NCBI RefSeq assembly: GCF_000527095.1
Contig: NZ_AZUN01000001.1
Span: forward strand, 1 to 64,000
Source: Methylomicrobium lacus LW14
Lineage (GTDB): Bacteria > Pseudomonadota > Gammaproteobacteria > Methylococcales > Methylomonadaceae
DNA: 64,000 nt
Reading direction: 5' to 3'
This document shows, piece after piece, positions 1-7,193 of this stretch. Position numbers and translations under genes: made by a program. Positions within the stretch are counted from its first letter, which is position 1; the number at the start of each line of letters is the position of its first letter. The notes beneath the pieces are model-generated. The model saw nothing but the letters and a program-made list of their open reading frames with translations, ran no database searches and was not told where the DNA came from.

Positions 1-149
1 ACAGTCAGCGCGCTCGCGCCGAGCGTGCCGACCAGAAAGACCGGCAGGATACTGTGCACCAGTTCCGACGAACAGTCCATCAACAGGCTGACGAAACCTA
101 AAGTCCATACGGTGCGCGGAATGCGGTCTGGCGACTTTTTGATGAACAA
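1..149 (-). CDS. MFS transporter, N-terminal fragment (runs off left edge)
   Basis: The minus-strand frame stays open to the window edge. It reads about 50 residues typical of the first helix of a major facilitator superfamily permease, including the stretch VSLLMDCSSELVHSILPVF followed by LVGTLGASALTV. The acidic, serine-containing start of TM1 followed by a hydrophobic helix resembles MFS drug/sugar exporters. No ATG is seen upstream. A TTG at the 149 end is the first plausible start, and an in-frame stop lies about 50 bases further out. The start is therefore uncertain, and the substrate cannot be judged from this fragment. Confidence 0.5.
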   Translation of the reverse strand, partial: MFIKKSPDRIPRTVWTLGFVSLLMDCSSELVHSILPVFLVGTLGASALT

Positions 150-254
150 GAGGATAATCCCGAGGCAAAGGTTTCGGCCCGGCTCAGCGGGACTAAACAG
201 TTAATTTTGCAAAGGAGGGATGGCATTCGCAATCGGCCCCGGCGGATAGCCGCT

Positions 255-1052
255 TTAGCGTTCCCGGTCCAACGTTGCCGTTCGGCTGGCCGCCACAAAG
301 CCCCGGCTTTTTCCGGACGCGTCGTCGATCGTATTCATCGCCCGCCAAAGCGTTTCGGCCTTGACCCAGACCGGCGGATATTTAAACCGCGCGACATCCA
401 GGATCAAAAATTGGTCGCTGGCCTGGTCATAAGCGCCGAGCGGCGAAATATGACCGCTGCTTTGTTGGCCGAGGGAAGTGCGCAGATAGTTGACCAGGAT
501 GAAGTTTCCGGGCTGCCTTAAATTTTCCACAGCCAGTTTGCGGAATTGTTCGAGGCTGCTGTCGCCGGCGTGATAAACCTGCGTCGCGACCGGATAGGTC
601 GCCAGCAGGCCGCCGAGTTGATCGAGCGTCATGCCTTGCTCTGCGATCTTTTTCACGCTCACGATGCGATCGGTTTTCGCATTGAACACGTTGTTTTGGG
701 TGAACATCGGAAAGCGCACATAGGCAGGATCGATCGGCGCCGGAATTTCAAGCGCGTTCAAGACCATCGTGATGCTCGCCGCGCCGCAATAGGCGAGATT
801 CTGCTGCGAGACGAAATGCATGCTCAAGGGCAGGAAGTCCTGTTTGGCGTGGCTGCCGTAGAGCAGTTGCTCGCCTTCGGATGAAGTCAGCGGAATCAGC
901 CGTGAAGTGCCCGTGCCGGTTGGTTTGGCCAACGTATCCGATGGCGACTGCGGTAAAGAGCAGCAGGCGGGAAGCAGAAGGCAAGCCAGAATGATCGGTA
1001 TGAGCTGCCAGATTGCTGGGCGAGTCTCGTTTTTTTGCAAGTGTAAGAACAT
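255..1052 (-). CDS. Phytochelatin-synthase-like cysteine peptidase, probable lipoprotein
   Basis: 265 residues. The N-terminus has a hydrophobic segment ending in LLLPACC, a probable lipobox (Cys30). The body matches the bacterial phytochelatin synthase / peptidase C83 family: Cys89 in QNLAYCGAAS, His201 in SSGHISPLGAYD and Asp219 in LILDVARFKYPPVWV. The His-Asp distance of 18 residues equals that of the plant enzyme triad. Bacterial half-size members usually cleave glutathione to gamma-Glu-Cys rather than polymerise it, so a periplasmic glutathione or thiol-peptide hydrolase is the likely role. A GAGGAA ribosome-binding site lies 6 bases before this ATG. The gene stands beside a small secreted protein of unknown function. 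Family assignment is fairly sure; substrate is inferred. Confidence 0.82.
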   Translation of the reverse strand: MFLHLQKNETRPAIWQLIPIILACLLLPACCSLPQSPSDTLAKPTGTGTSRLIPLTSSEGEQLLYGSHAKQDFLPLSMHFVSQQNLAYCGAASITMVLNALEIPAPIDPAYVRFPMFTQNNVFNAKTDRIVSVKKIAEQGMTLDQLGGLLATYPVATQVYHAGDSSLEQFRKLAVENLRQPGNFILVNYLRTSLGQQSSGHISPLGAYDQASDQFLILDVARFKYPPVWVKAETLWRAMNTIDDASGKSRGFVAASRTATLDRER

Positions 1053-1183
1053 GCCGATTCCTCAGAGTGGTGGGTAGCCGTTCTTGGCGAATTAAAAGTA
1101 GGAATGATAAAAAACCATTTTATGCCGAGATGATGGCGAGGTAAATCGCGTTTAAACTCGTTGCCGGGCTGCTGTGTTGAATT

Positions 1184-1204
1184 GGCAGAATACTTTATTC
1201 TGCC
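1184..1204. terminator. Short perfect hairpin over the stop of the small secreted gene
   Basis: GGCAGAATA and TATTCTGCC form a 9-bp perfect stem with a 3-base loop, overlapping the TAA of the minus-strand gene. No strong T-run follows on the minus strand, so it may be an attenuator or mRNA 3' stabiliser rather than a classical terminator. Confidence 0.35.
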
Positions 1205-1521
1205 TCCTCCGTGCAAAGCGATTCAGCCCGTTTGCTGACCGGTGTGATGCTGCCGTCGGCATTGATCCGCCAGCGAAAGCGTAACTGCATGCTTTTATTC
1301 ATCAAAAAAGCGCGCTCGACTTCTACATGGCCCTCTTCGTCGAAAGTTTGCCAGCCTAAATCGCGTTGTGAGCGGATATGAATCTTGTTTTTCAAGACTT
1401 CTTCGATCGATTGTCCGAGGCAGGGCGAGTTTTTTACTTTTATTTCGGCTTCGTGCATCTCGGCAAAGGCCAGATTCGCGGCGAACAGCAAGTTAAGAAT
1501 AAGAAAACGGCTTGTTTTCAT
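1195..1521 (-). CDS. Small secreted protein of unknown function
   Basis: 108 residues with a clear signal peptide (MKTSRFLILNLLFAANLAFA, cleavage before EMHEAE). The mature part is charged, has two cysteines (SPCLG and ESLCTEE) that could form a disulfide, and contains a beta-type stretch MQLRFRWRINADGSITPVS. No family is recognised. It lies upstream of the phytochelatin-synthase-like gene on the same strand with about 140 bases between, so cotranscription is possible. Its stop codon sits inside a perfect 9-bp hairpin. Confidence 0.6.
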   Translation of the reverse strand: MKTSRFLILNLLFAANLAFAEMHEAEIKVKNSPCLGQSIEEVLKNKIHIRSQRDLGWQTFDEEGHVEVERAFLMNKSMQLRFRWRINADGSITPVSKRAESLCTEEAE

Positions 1522-1572
1522 GGATTCAAAGGTTCAGGAAATACATGCAATGCGCATGACCAAAATAGCGGA

Positions 1573-2856
1573 TTAAAAATTGTAGCCTTGTTGGTCATGC
1601 TGGTTCAGATCGAGGCCGCTGGTTTCCGCTTCCTGATTCACGCGAATGCCGATCAGTTTATCAATCACCTTGAAGAGTCCATAACTGATCAGACCGCTCC
1701 AGAGGATCGTGACCGCGATGCCGAAAAGCTGGATCGCTACCTGTTTGACGATGCCGTCTTCGCTGACGATGCCGGTGCCGCCGAACGATGCATCGGCAAA
1801 CACCGCGGTCAGCAACGCGCCGAGAATGCCGCTAACGCCATGCACCGGAAATACGTCAAGCGCATCGTCGATAGCGAGGCGCTGCTTGATCAGTTGAATC
1901 GAATAAAAGCAGGCGATGCCGGCGACGATGCCGATCACGATCGCGCCGAAGGGCGACACGAAACCCGCGCCGGCCGCGATCATGCCGAGGCCCGCGACCA
2001 TGCCGGTCATTGCGCCGAGCACGCTCGGTTTGCCGAACTTGAGCCAGTCCAGCACGATCCAGGTGATCGAGGCGGAGGAGGCGCACAGATGCGTCGACAA
2101 CATCGCCATGCCGGCCGAGCCGTTTGCCATCAATGCGCTGCCGGCGCTGAAGCCGTGCCAGCCGACCCAGAGAATGCCGGCGCCCATCGCGGTCATGGTC
2201 AGATTATGCGGCATCAACGGCGCGCGCGGAAAACCGCGCCGCGGGCCGATCACCAGCGCGCCGACCAAGGCCGCAATGCCCGCGCTGCCGTGCACGACGA
2301 TGCCGCCCGCAAAATCCATCACGCCCCATTCGGCCAGCCAGCCGTTACCCCAAATCCAGTGGCAAACCGGCACATAGACGAGCATTTCCCAGAGCGCGCA
2401 AAAAAACAGCAGCGGAAAAAAGCGGGCTCTTTCGACCATCGCGCCGACGATCAGCGCCGGTGCGAAGATCGCGAAGGTCATGTGATACATCGCAAAGACC
2501 GACTCGGGCAGATTGCCGACCAGCTTGTCCGCATCCATGTTGACCAGAAACACTTGCGACATGCCGCCGAGCAAGGTCTGATGCGCGCCGCCATCGGTCA
2601 ACGCCAGGCTATACCCGGCGATCGCCCAGATCAACGACATCAAGGAGGTGATCGAAAAACAGGCCATGATCACCGACAGCACGTTGCGGGTGCGCACGAG
2701 TCCGCCGTAAAACAGCGCGAGGCCGGGCATGGTCATGAACAGCACCAGGCCCGCCGACGTCAATATCCAGGCGGTATCGGCCGAGTTCAGGCCGTCTTCG
2801 GCAAAAGCCGGAAGCGGGAGGGCAGCGGGCAGGATTGCCAAGGCTATCTTTCGCAT
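1573..2856 (-). CDS. amtB: Ammonium transporter, Amt family
   Basis: 427 residues from the ATG that follows AAGGTGG (a GTG nine bases upstream is less likely). A cleavable signal peptide (ALPLPAFA before EDGLNS) precedes about 11 membrane segments, as usual for Amt/MEP/Rh proteins. The pore twin-histidines are visible in GGIVVHGSAGIAALVG and DVFPVHGVSGILGALL, and the phenylalanine-gate region around LALFYGGLVRTRNVLS is intact. It conducts ammonia/ammonium across the inner membrane. No glnK (PII) gene is adjacent, unlike most amtB loci. A porin gene precedes it on the same strand. An inverted repeat (2900-2919) lies in its upstream region. Confidence 0.95.
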   Translation of the reverse strand: MRKIALAILPAALPLPAFAEDGLNSADTAWILTSAGLVLFMTMPGLALFYGGLVRTRNVLSVIMACFSITSLMSLIWAIAGYSLALTDGGAHQTLLGGMSQVFLVNMDADKLVGNLPESVFAMYHMTFAIFAPALIVGAMVERARFFPLLFFCALWEMLVYVPVCHWIWGNGWLAEWGVMDFAGGIVVHGSAGIAALVGALVIGPRRGFPRAPLMPHNLTMTAMGAGILWVGWHGFSAGSALMANGSAGMAMLSTHLCASSASITWIVLDWLKFGKPSVLGAMTGMVAGLGMIAAGAGFVSPFGAIVIGIVAGIACFYSIQLIKQRLAIDDALDVFPVHGVSGILGALLTAVFADASFGGTGIVSEDGIVKQVAIQLFGIAVTILWSGLISYGLFKVIDKLIGIRVNQEAETSGLDLNQHDQQGYNF

Positions 2857-2899
2857 GATTTCCACCTTATTTATTTTTGTTGTCAGTGGGGGGCAGAAG

Positions 2900-2919
2900 T
2901 TTGACCCGCGATGGTCAAA
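2900..2919. promoter_or_regulatory. Inverted repeat upstream of amtB (possible operator)
   Basis: TTTGACC, six bases, then GGTCAAA form a perfect 7-bp inverted repeat about 44-63 bases before the amtB start. Position and symmetry suit a dimeric regulator site. No sigma-54 consensus was seen nearby. Assignment is inferred. Confidence 0.3.
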
Positions 2920-3076
2920 GGATCGCGCTTTTTAGCCTAGATGCGCAAAAAATGCAAGGAATTACTTGGAGGATCGGTTGTTTTTTTTGCTCGAGTACGA
3001 AACTTTGAGCGAGTGCGACGAGATTAAGGAAGGCGAAGCGGGAATGGCTGGGGCAAAGCATGACAAAGAAAAAACC

Positions 3077-4294
3077 TCAAAACTCGATCACCATGTCCAT
3101 TGCAAACTGCAACTGGTGATCCTTGCTTTGATTGATGTAGGGATTGATTTTGGCGTCGGCCCAGTCATAACGCACCTCGGGCCGCAAGGTGAGCCAGCCT
3201 TTGGGCTTCCAGTTCACCCCCGCGGTCAGCGCGAAATAGTGGCCGGGATTGTCGGCGATTACGCGGGTGCCGTTCGCATCCCGAAACCATTCGCCGCGTA
3301 ATCCGGCAGAAATGGAGTCGGTAATGTCATAAATCAGATATTGATTGATGCCGTACCAGAAGGCGTCCTGACCTGTTGCCGCGGCCTGCTCCTGAAAACC
3401 GAAATCGTGTTGCAGAACATATTGCAGTTTGTCGGTAAAGCTGTGCGAAATGACCAGACTGGACACTGTCCGGTTGGCGGCCTGCACATCATCGGTATCG
3501 CCGCTGATCACCGACCAGGACACCGCGCTGGTCGCTTCGTCATTGGTCCAGGACATGCCGCCCAGAAAATTCCAGTTGGCCAGATTTTCGTCGAAATTAT
3601 CCCAACCGGCGACCGAGCCCGCATTCAGCGTGAAATTTTCATTCAGCGCATAGCTGAACAGCGCGCCGGTATGCGTGAACGGTTCGCCGTACTGCATCGT
3701 GTAGGCGTGCGAATAAAAAAAATTGTTCGGGGCGGTGACCACTTCCTCGCCAAGAATCGTATAAAAATGGCCGATCTTGGCCGACAGGCCGTTACCGAAC
3801 GGCGCGAATATTTCGAGATAGCTTTGCGGCAGCGCCAGATCGTAAAAACGCAGATCCTTGTCGCTGATCCAGCGGTTGTCGAGCCCTGTCGCCTGGGTGA
3901 AACGGCTGTCGGTGCCGAACATCAGATCGACCCGGCCGCCGAAGTTCCAGTGTTTCGACTCCATGTCCACCGGTTTTTCCAGATACATATTCAACTGATT
4001 GACCTGGAGTTCTCCGCTGCGGTCATTGAACGTGATCGGTGCGTTCGAGTGATTATCCGGATTACGGGTCAGATAGGTTCCGCCCATCGAGAGCCAGCCG
4101 TCGATGTTGATACCATGCTCCTTGAACAATCGGCTTTGGCTGAAATCCCGGCCCGTCAACGCGAAGAAGGCGCCGTCGTCATGCGCCATCACCGTCGAGG
4201 CGAAATGACTGTAGAGGAGCAAAAGCAGGAAGAATATCGATGCCTTGTCGATAGTGAGCGGGGATGCGCAGAGAACAGCTTTCGATTGTTTCAT
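3077..4294 (-). CDS. Outer-membrane beta-barrel porin (BBP2 / OmpL-like)
   Basis: 405 residues from the ATG (an in-frame TTG lies 4 codons upstream). The N-terminal hydrophobic stretch FFLLLLLYSHFASTVMA is a signal peptide. The mature protein alternates short amphipathic strands with features typical of the putative beta-barrel porin-2 family: INIDGWLSMGGTYLTRNPDN near the start, a conserved LPQSYLEIFAPFGNGLSAKIGHF-type region (here split by strand turns), and a C-terminus ending in alternating hydrophobics (QFAMDMVIEF), the usual outer-membrane assembly signal. It lies 220 bases upstream of amtB on the same strand, which suggests, but does not prove, a role in uptake of a small nitrogen solute. 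Confidence 0.75.
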   Translation of the reverse strand: MKQSKAVLCASPLTIDKASIFFLLLLLYSHFASTVMAHDDGAFFALTGRDFSQSRLFKEHGINIDGWLSMGGTYLTRNPDNHSNAPITFNDRSGELQVNQLNMYLEKPVDMESKHWNFGGRVDLMFGTDSRFTQATGLDNRWISDKDLRFYDLALPQSYLEIFAPFGNGLSAKIGHFYTILGEEVVTAPNNFFYSHAYTMQYGEPFTHTGALFSYALNENFTLNAGSVAGWDNFDENLANWNFLGGMSWTNDEATSAVSWSVISGDTDDVQAANRTVSSLVISHSFTDKLQYVLQHDFGFQEQAAATGQDAFWYGINQYLIYDITDSISAGLRGEWFRDANGTRVIADNPGHYFALTAGVNWKPKGWLTLRPEVRYDWADAKINPYINQSKDHQLQFAMDMVIEF

Positions 4295-4429
4295 GTCCCT
4301 AGCCAAGCGTTGCCGTTGATGTCAGGTTGTTATTTGTGTAGCGATGCGTTGCGTTACAAAAACATTTCATCCTGCAGCGTAGTTTTTTATCACAGTTTGC
4401 AGGAAGGTAAAAAATTATATTACTTAAAT

Positions 4430-4446
4430 AGTATCGAGTCGATACT
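4430..4446. promoter_or_regulatory. Perfect 17-base palindrome, candidate operator
   Basis: AGTATCGA, one base, TCGATACT: an 8-bp perfect dyad in the 355-base AT-rich gap between the divergent porin gene and the small secreted gene at 4650. A second, imperfect dyad (4538-4560, TACTTTCG..ACGAAGTA) lies downstream. The rest of the gap shows no gene. Confidence 0.4.
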
Positions 4447-4649
4447 AAAATCAAGCAATCGTGATTTTTTGCAGTCCACGCATGCTTCCGATCAATAGAG
4501 CCGGGTGATTTTTAGCATCCGGGATTAATCGGGTATTTACTTTCGATTCGATACGAAGTAAGATTCTCCACCGTGCGCATTTGGCGTTGATCAGGAAGCA
4601 TAGGCGCATCGGCAAGAGCCGTCCAATAATTACAATAAGGAGAAATCTG

Positions 4650-4976
4650 ATGGCAAAATTTGCGTTTTTTAAAGCAAAACGCGGAAATATATCCAAGGTT
4701 TTGTTGGCTGCCGCGTTGCTGTCCGGCGTCCCGTTCAGTGTTTGCGCGAAACCCGATGAAGTGCCCGTAGAAAAGGTACAAGGTTGCCAACTCGTCGGCA
4801 AAATCGAAGGCTCATCGGGCTATGGCAAGAATAGCGATTGGCAACGTCTGGCAAAACAATCGGCCGTCAAGCATGCCGGCCAGATGGGCGCAAGCCATGT
4901 CGTATGGGAGCATTTTTACCCGGCCGGCGCTTTTAACGGCACTGTCACAGGCACGGCTTATCACTGCGGGACATAA
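4650..4976 (+). CDS. Small secreted protein, DUF4156/RcsF-like fold suspected
   Basis: 108 residues. The start at 4650 is chosen because AAGGAG precedes it by 7 bases and a signal peptide follows (VLLAAALLSGVPFSVCA before KPDEVP). Mature part: GCQLVGKIEGSSGYG, then a helix with AKQSAVKHAGQMGASHVVWEHF, then a closing VTGTAYHC. The pattern of an early Cys, a helix ending in GA(S/T)HVV and a final strand with G-x-A-Y-x-C resembles small periplasmic proteins of the DUF4156/RcsF type. Function unknown. A long terminator-like hairpin follows the gene. Confidence 0.7.
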   Translation: MAKFAFFKAKRGNISKVLLAAALLSGVPFSVCAKPDEVPVEKVQGCQLVGKIEGSSGYGKNSDWQRLAKQSAVKHAGQMGASHVVWEHFYPAGAFNGTVTGTAYHCGT

Positions 4977-4996
4977 GCCAAAGAATACCCTTTCGT

Positions 4997-5041
4997 GCGG
5001 AAGGTCTGAATAAGGTGATATTCCTCATTCAAACCTTCTGC
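4997..5041 (+). terminator. Terminator-like hairpin after the small secreted gene
   Basis: GCGGAAGGTCTGAATAAGG pairs with CCTCATTCAAACCTTCTGC around a 7-base loop (19-bp stem with a few G-U/mismatch positions), followed by ATAAAAAG. It sits between this gene and the convergent SDR gene, so it may serve both. Confidence 0.5.
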
Positions 5042-5077
5042 ATAAAAAGCTATTAGGATGCGGTCAAGCGTCACCCT

Positions 5078-5884
5078 CTAAGACGTTAGCAGCATCTTGT
5101 TAACCCACAACGCGAACCGTCGTGGCGGCATTTCGCCGCCGATCGCCAATAGTTTGCTGATCCATCCCGGTACGACAGCCGATTTTCCTTTCCGCATCGC
5201 TTGATAACCCGCTTCGGCATTGCTCTGCGGATCGCTGGCCAAAAAGCGGTATAAACGGGTTCGGGAAAATCCGCCTTTCGTCTCAAAGGCGGTCTTCATC
5301 GCTCCCGGACACAGCGCGGTCGTGGTGACGCCGCTGCCCTTCAGTTCGACGGCCAGTCCCCGGTTGAACGCAAGCACGAAACTTTTGCTTGCATAATAGA
5401 CTGTGGCGCCCGGACCGCCCGGCTGATAAGCGGTCAGAGACGCCACATTCAGGATGCGCCCCCGGCCTTGTTGGATCATACCCGGAAGAAAAAAGCGGGT
5501 CAGTTGCACCAGCGCCGCTACGTTCAGATTGATCATCCCGGTATTCGCCGTCGGGTCGGAATCCGCAAACGGCCCATAAAAACCGATGCCGGCATTGTTG
5601 ACCAAATAATCGATCGTCAAGCCCTGGCCCTGGACGATTTGATGGAGTTTTTCCGGCGTGTCCGGCCGCGACAGGTCCAGCTCTGCAATTACGGTAGAAA
5701 TGCCGTAATCCCGTTGCAGTTCCTCGCTAACTTTTTGCAACTGTGCTTCGTTGCGTGCGACCAGAACCGTATTGATTTTATCTTTTGCAAATAGCTTGCT
5801 GAACTCATAGCCCATGCCGCCGGACGCGCCGGTAATTAAGGCCCATTGGGAGGTTGGATTTGCTGACTTTGAAATCGCATTCAT
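5078..5884 (-). CDS. Short-chain dehydrogenase/reductase (SDR family)
   Basis: 268 residues, classical SDR. Nucleotide-binding TGASGGMG at 18-25, NNAG at 96-99, catalytic Ser149, Tyr163 and Lys167 (VYYASK). The C-terminal part, with a lid region (GGFSRTRLYRFLASDP) and a closing MPPRRFALWVNKML, resembles the YqjQ/DltE-like subgroup that acts on membrane-linked or fatty substrates. Oxidoreductase using NAD(P)H; substrate unknown. A strong GGAGG site lies just before the ATG. The gene stands alone. Confidence 0.88.
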   Translation of the reverse strand: MNAISKSANPTSQWALITGASGGMGYEFSKLFAKDKINTVLVARNEAQLQKVSEELQRDYGISTVIAELDLSRPDTPEKLHQIVQGQGLTIDYLVNNAGIGFYGPFADSDPTANTGMINLNVAALVQLTRFFLPGMIQQGRGRILNVASLTAYQPGGPGATVYYASKSFVLAFNRGLAVELKGSGVTTTALCPGAMKTAFETKGGFSRTRLYRFLASDPQSNAEAGYQAMRKGKSAVVPGWISKLLAIGGEMPPRRFALWVNKMLLTS

Positions 5885-5969
5885 GGGGCCTCCTTTCCGA
5901 AGGATGTGGTTGAGGTTTTAACGATTTCACAAAGGGAAGACTGCGAGGTCTAATGTTTGTTTATTATCG

Positions 5970-6017
5970 AGCCCGCGTAAGTTCGATTAGCGTAGCGTAA
6001 TCGGACTCACGCGGGCT
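5970..6017. repeat. REP-like imperfect palindrome
   Basis: AGCCCGCGTAAGTTCGATTA and TAATCGGACTCACGCGGGCT, 20-base arms with three mismatches around GCGTAGCG. It abuts the stop codon of the AT-rich gene. No T-run follows, so it looks like a dispersed palindromic element more than a designed terminator. Its sequence differs from the four REPs in the CRISPR locus. Confidence 0.6.
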
Positions 6018-7045
6018 TATTCATCTTTATCGTAATCGGGGATTGATCCAATGGTACCATCTCGATCTCTATAATGAGCGCCAATATGACCACCAATATA
6101 GTCGTAATTTGATATCTTGCTATCACCTCTTCCTCCATATAAAGCTTTTGGTAATGAGGAATAATTAGATATATCTTGTTCGGTCACCAATCCTGTGCCT
6201 TCGCATTTAGAACAACCTCCTCTAGTGCCGCCATCTCCATTACATATAGGACATATAGAGTTTTTAAGTAAGTTCTTATCAAGTTCACGTTTTATATTGT
6301 GTGTCGTTATAGTATTAATCTCCCTTGGATTGGAGGGTTGAAAATTATTATTTTCTACAACCCATTTGTTCATTGCCTTATTTATTAAGCTTCCCTGATA
6401 GCAATTTAATTCATTGTTTATTTTTAGTGATTTTTTATTATCTTCATCAATAAGGCTGTCTATATAATCAAAAGCATCTTTATCCAGCATAATCTTGGCG
6501 TTTGCTGGGCATATTAAACACATCCTTTCGGCTTCTTCAAGTTTTCTGCATGAAATGCCAATTTTCGCTTCTATGCATGAATACCCATTAATTTTAAATT
6601 GCACATTTAAAATATCTATAATTGATGACAGTCTTAAAATTGTTGTATAAAATTGGTGTCTGATTTTATTGTAATAATCAATGAAATGCGGTGTTTTAAA
6701 AACTCCAAATATATCATATTTTGCTAATATGAAATTGTTATCTGGGTGAATTTCAAATTTAAAAATAGAGTCGGCAAGTAATGCTGAATTAATTTCAGAT
6801 ATGCAGCACTTATATTTTAAAAAAGGAACTTTTGCTTCATGAAAATTGATTTTAATAACTATGGCTATCTGATTTCCGTTGATGCCATTGATGCTGAAAA
6901 AAGATTTCGGTTTAATAAATTTATTAGGTATGTTTGGGTGGGCTAGATTGATAATATCTCTGTTAGATTTATTGGGGATTTTAATGGTGCTGATGATTCG
7001 TTCAATTGCTTCTTGATAGTTATATGTATATTCTTTAAAAGTCAT
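6017..7045 (-). CDS. AT-rich orphan protein with C-terminal DnaJ-type zinc motif
   Basis: 342 residues, not recognised. The DNA is clearly more AT-rich than all neighbours, and the protein is rich in Asn, Ile and Lys, which suggests recent transfer. Residues 265-287 read CPICNGDGGTRGGCSKC followed by EGTG, i.e. two CxxCxGxG-type pairs (Cys265, 268, 278, 281) like one zinc centre of DnaJ. Further cysteines at 157, 166, 176 and 179 (CLIC) may bind a second metal. The N-terminal 150 residues look alpha/beta without known motifs. The gene stands alone between palindromic sequences. A nucleic-acid-binding or defence-type accessory role is possible but unproven. Confidence 0.7.
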   Translation of the reverse strand: MTFKEYTYNYQEAIERIISTIKIPNKSNRDIINLAHPNIPNKFIKPKSFFSINGINGNQIAIVIKINFHEAKVPFLKYKCCISEINSALLADSIFKFEIHPDNNFILAKYDIFGVFKTPHFIDYYNKIRHQFYTTILRLSSIIDILNVQFKINGYSCIEAKIGISCRKLEEAERMCLICPANAKIMLDKDAFDYIDSLIDEDNKKSLKINNELNCYQGSLINKAMNKWVVENNNFQPSNPREINTITTHNIKRELDKNLLKNSICPICNGDGGTRGGCSKCEGTGLVTEQDISNYSSLPKALYGGRGDSKISNYDYIGGHIGAHYRDRDGTIGSIPDYDKDE

Positions 7046-7193
7046 GCTTATCTACCTCAAATAGAAAATAAGTACTTATTTTGCGTCACTTAATATAACG
7101 TGGAGTCGTAGGATATGTTGAGCGGAAGCGAAGCTCATTGCAGCGATCGCGATTGATTCGCCTCACGTTGTTCGGAGCATCCTATATGTCGGC

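Noticed and set aside
1378..2904. 508-residue plus-strand open frame opposite amtB
   Set aside because: It is the antisense shadow of amtB; composition is His/Arg/Ala-rich with no family pattern, while the minus strand encodes a clear Amt protein.
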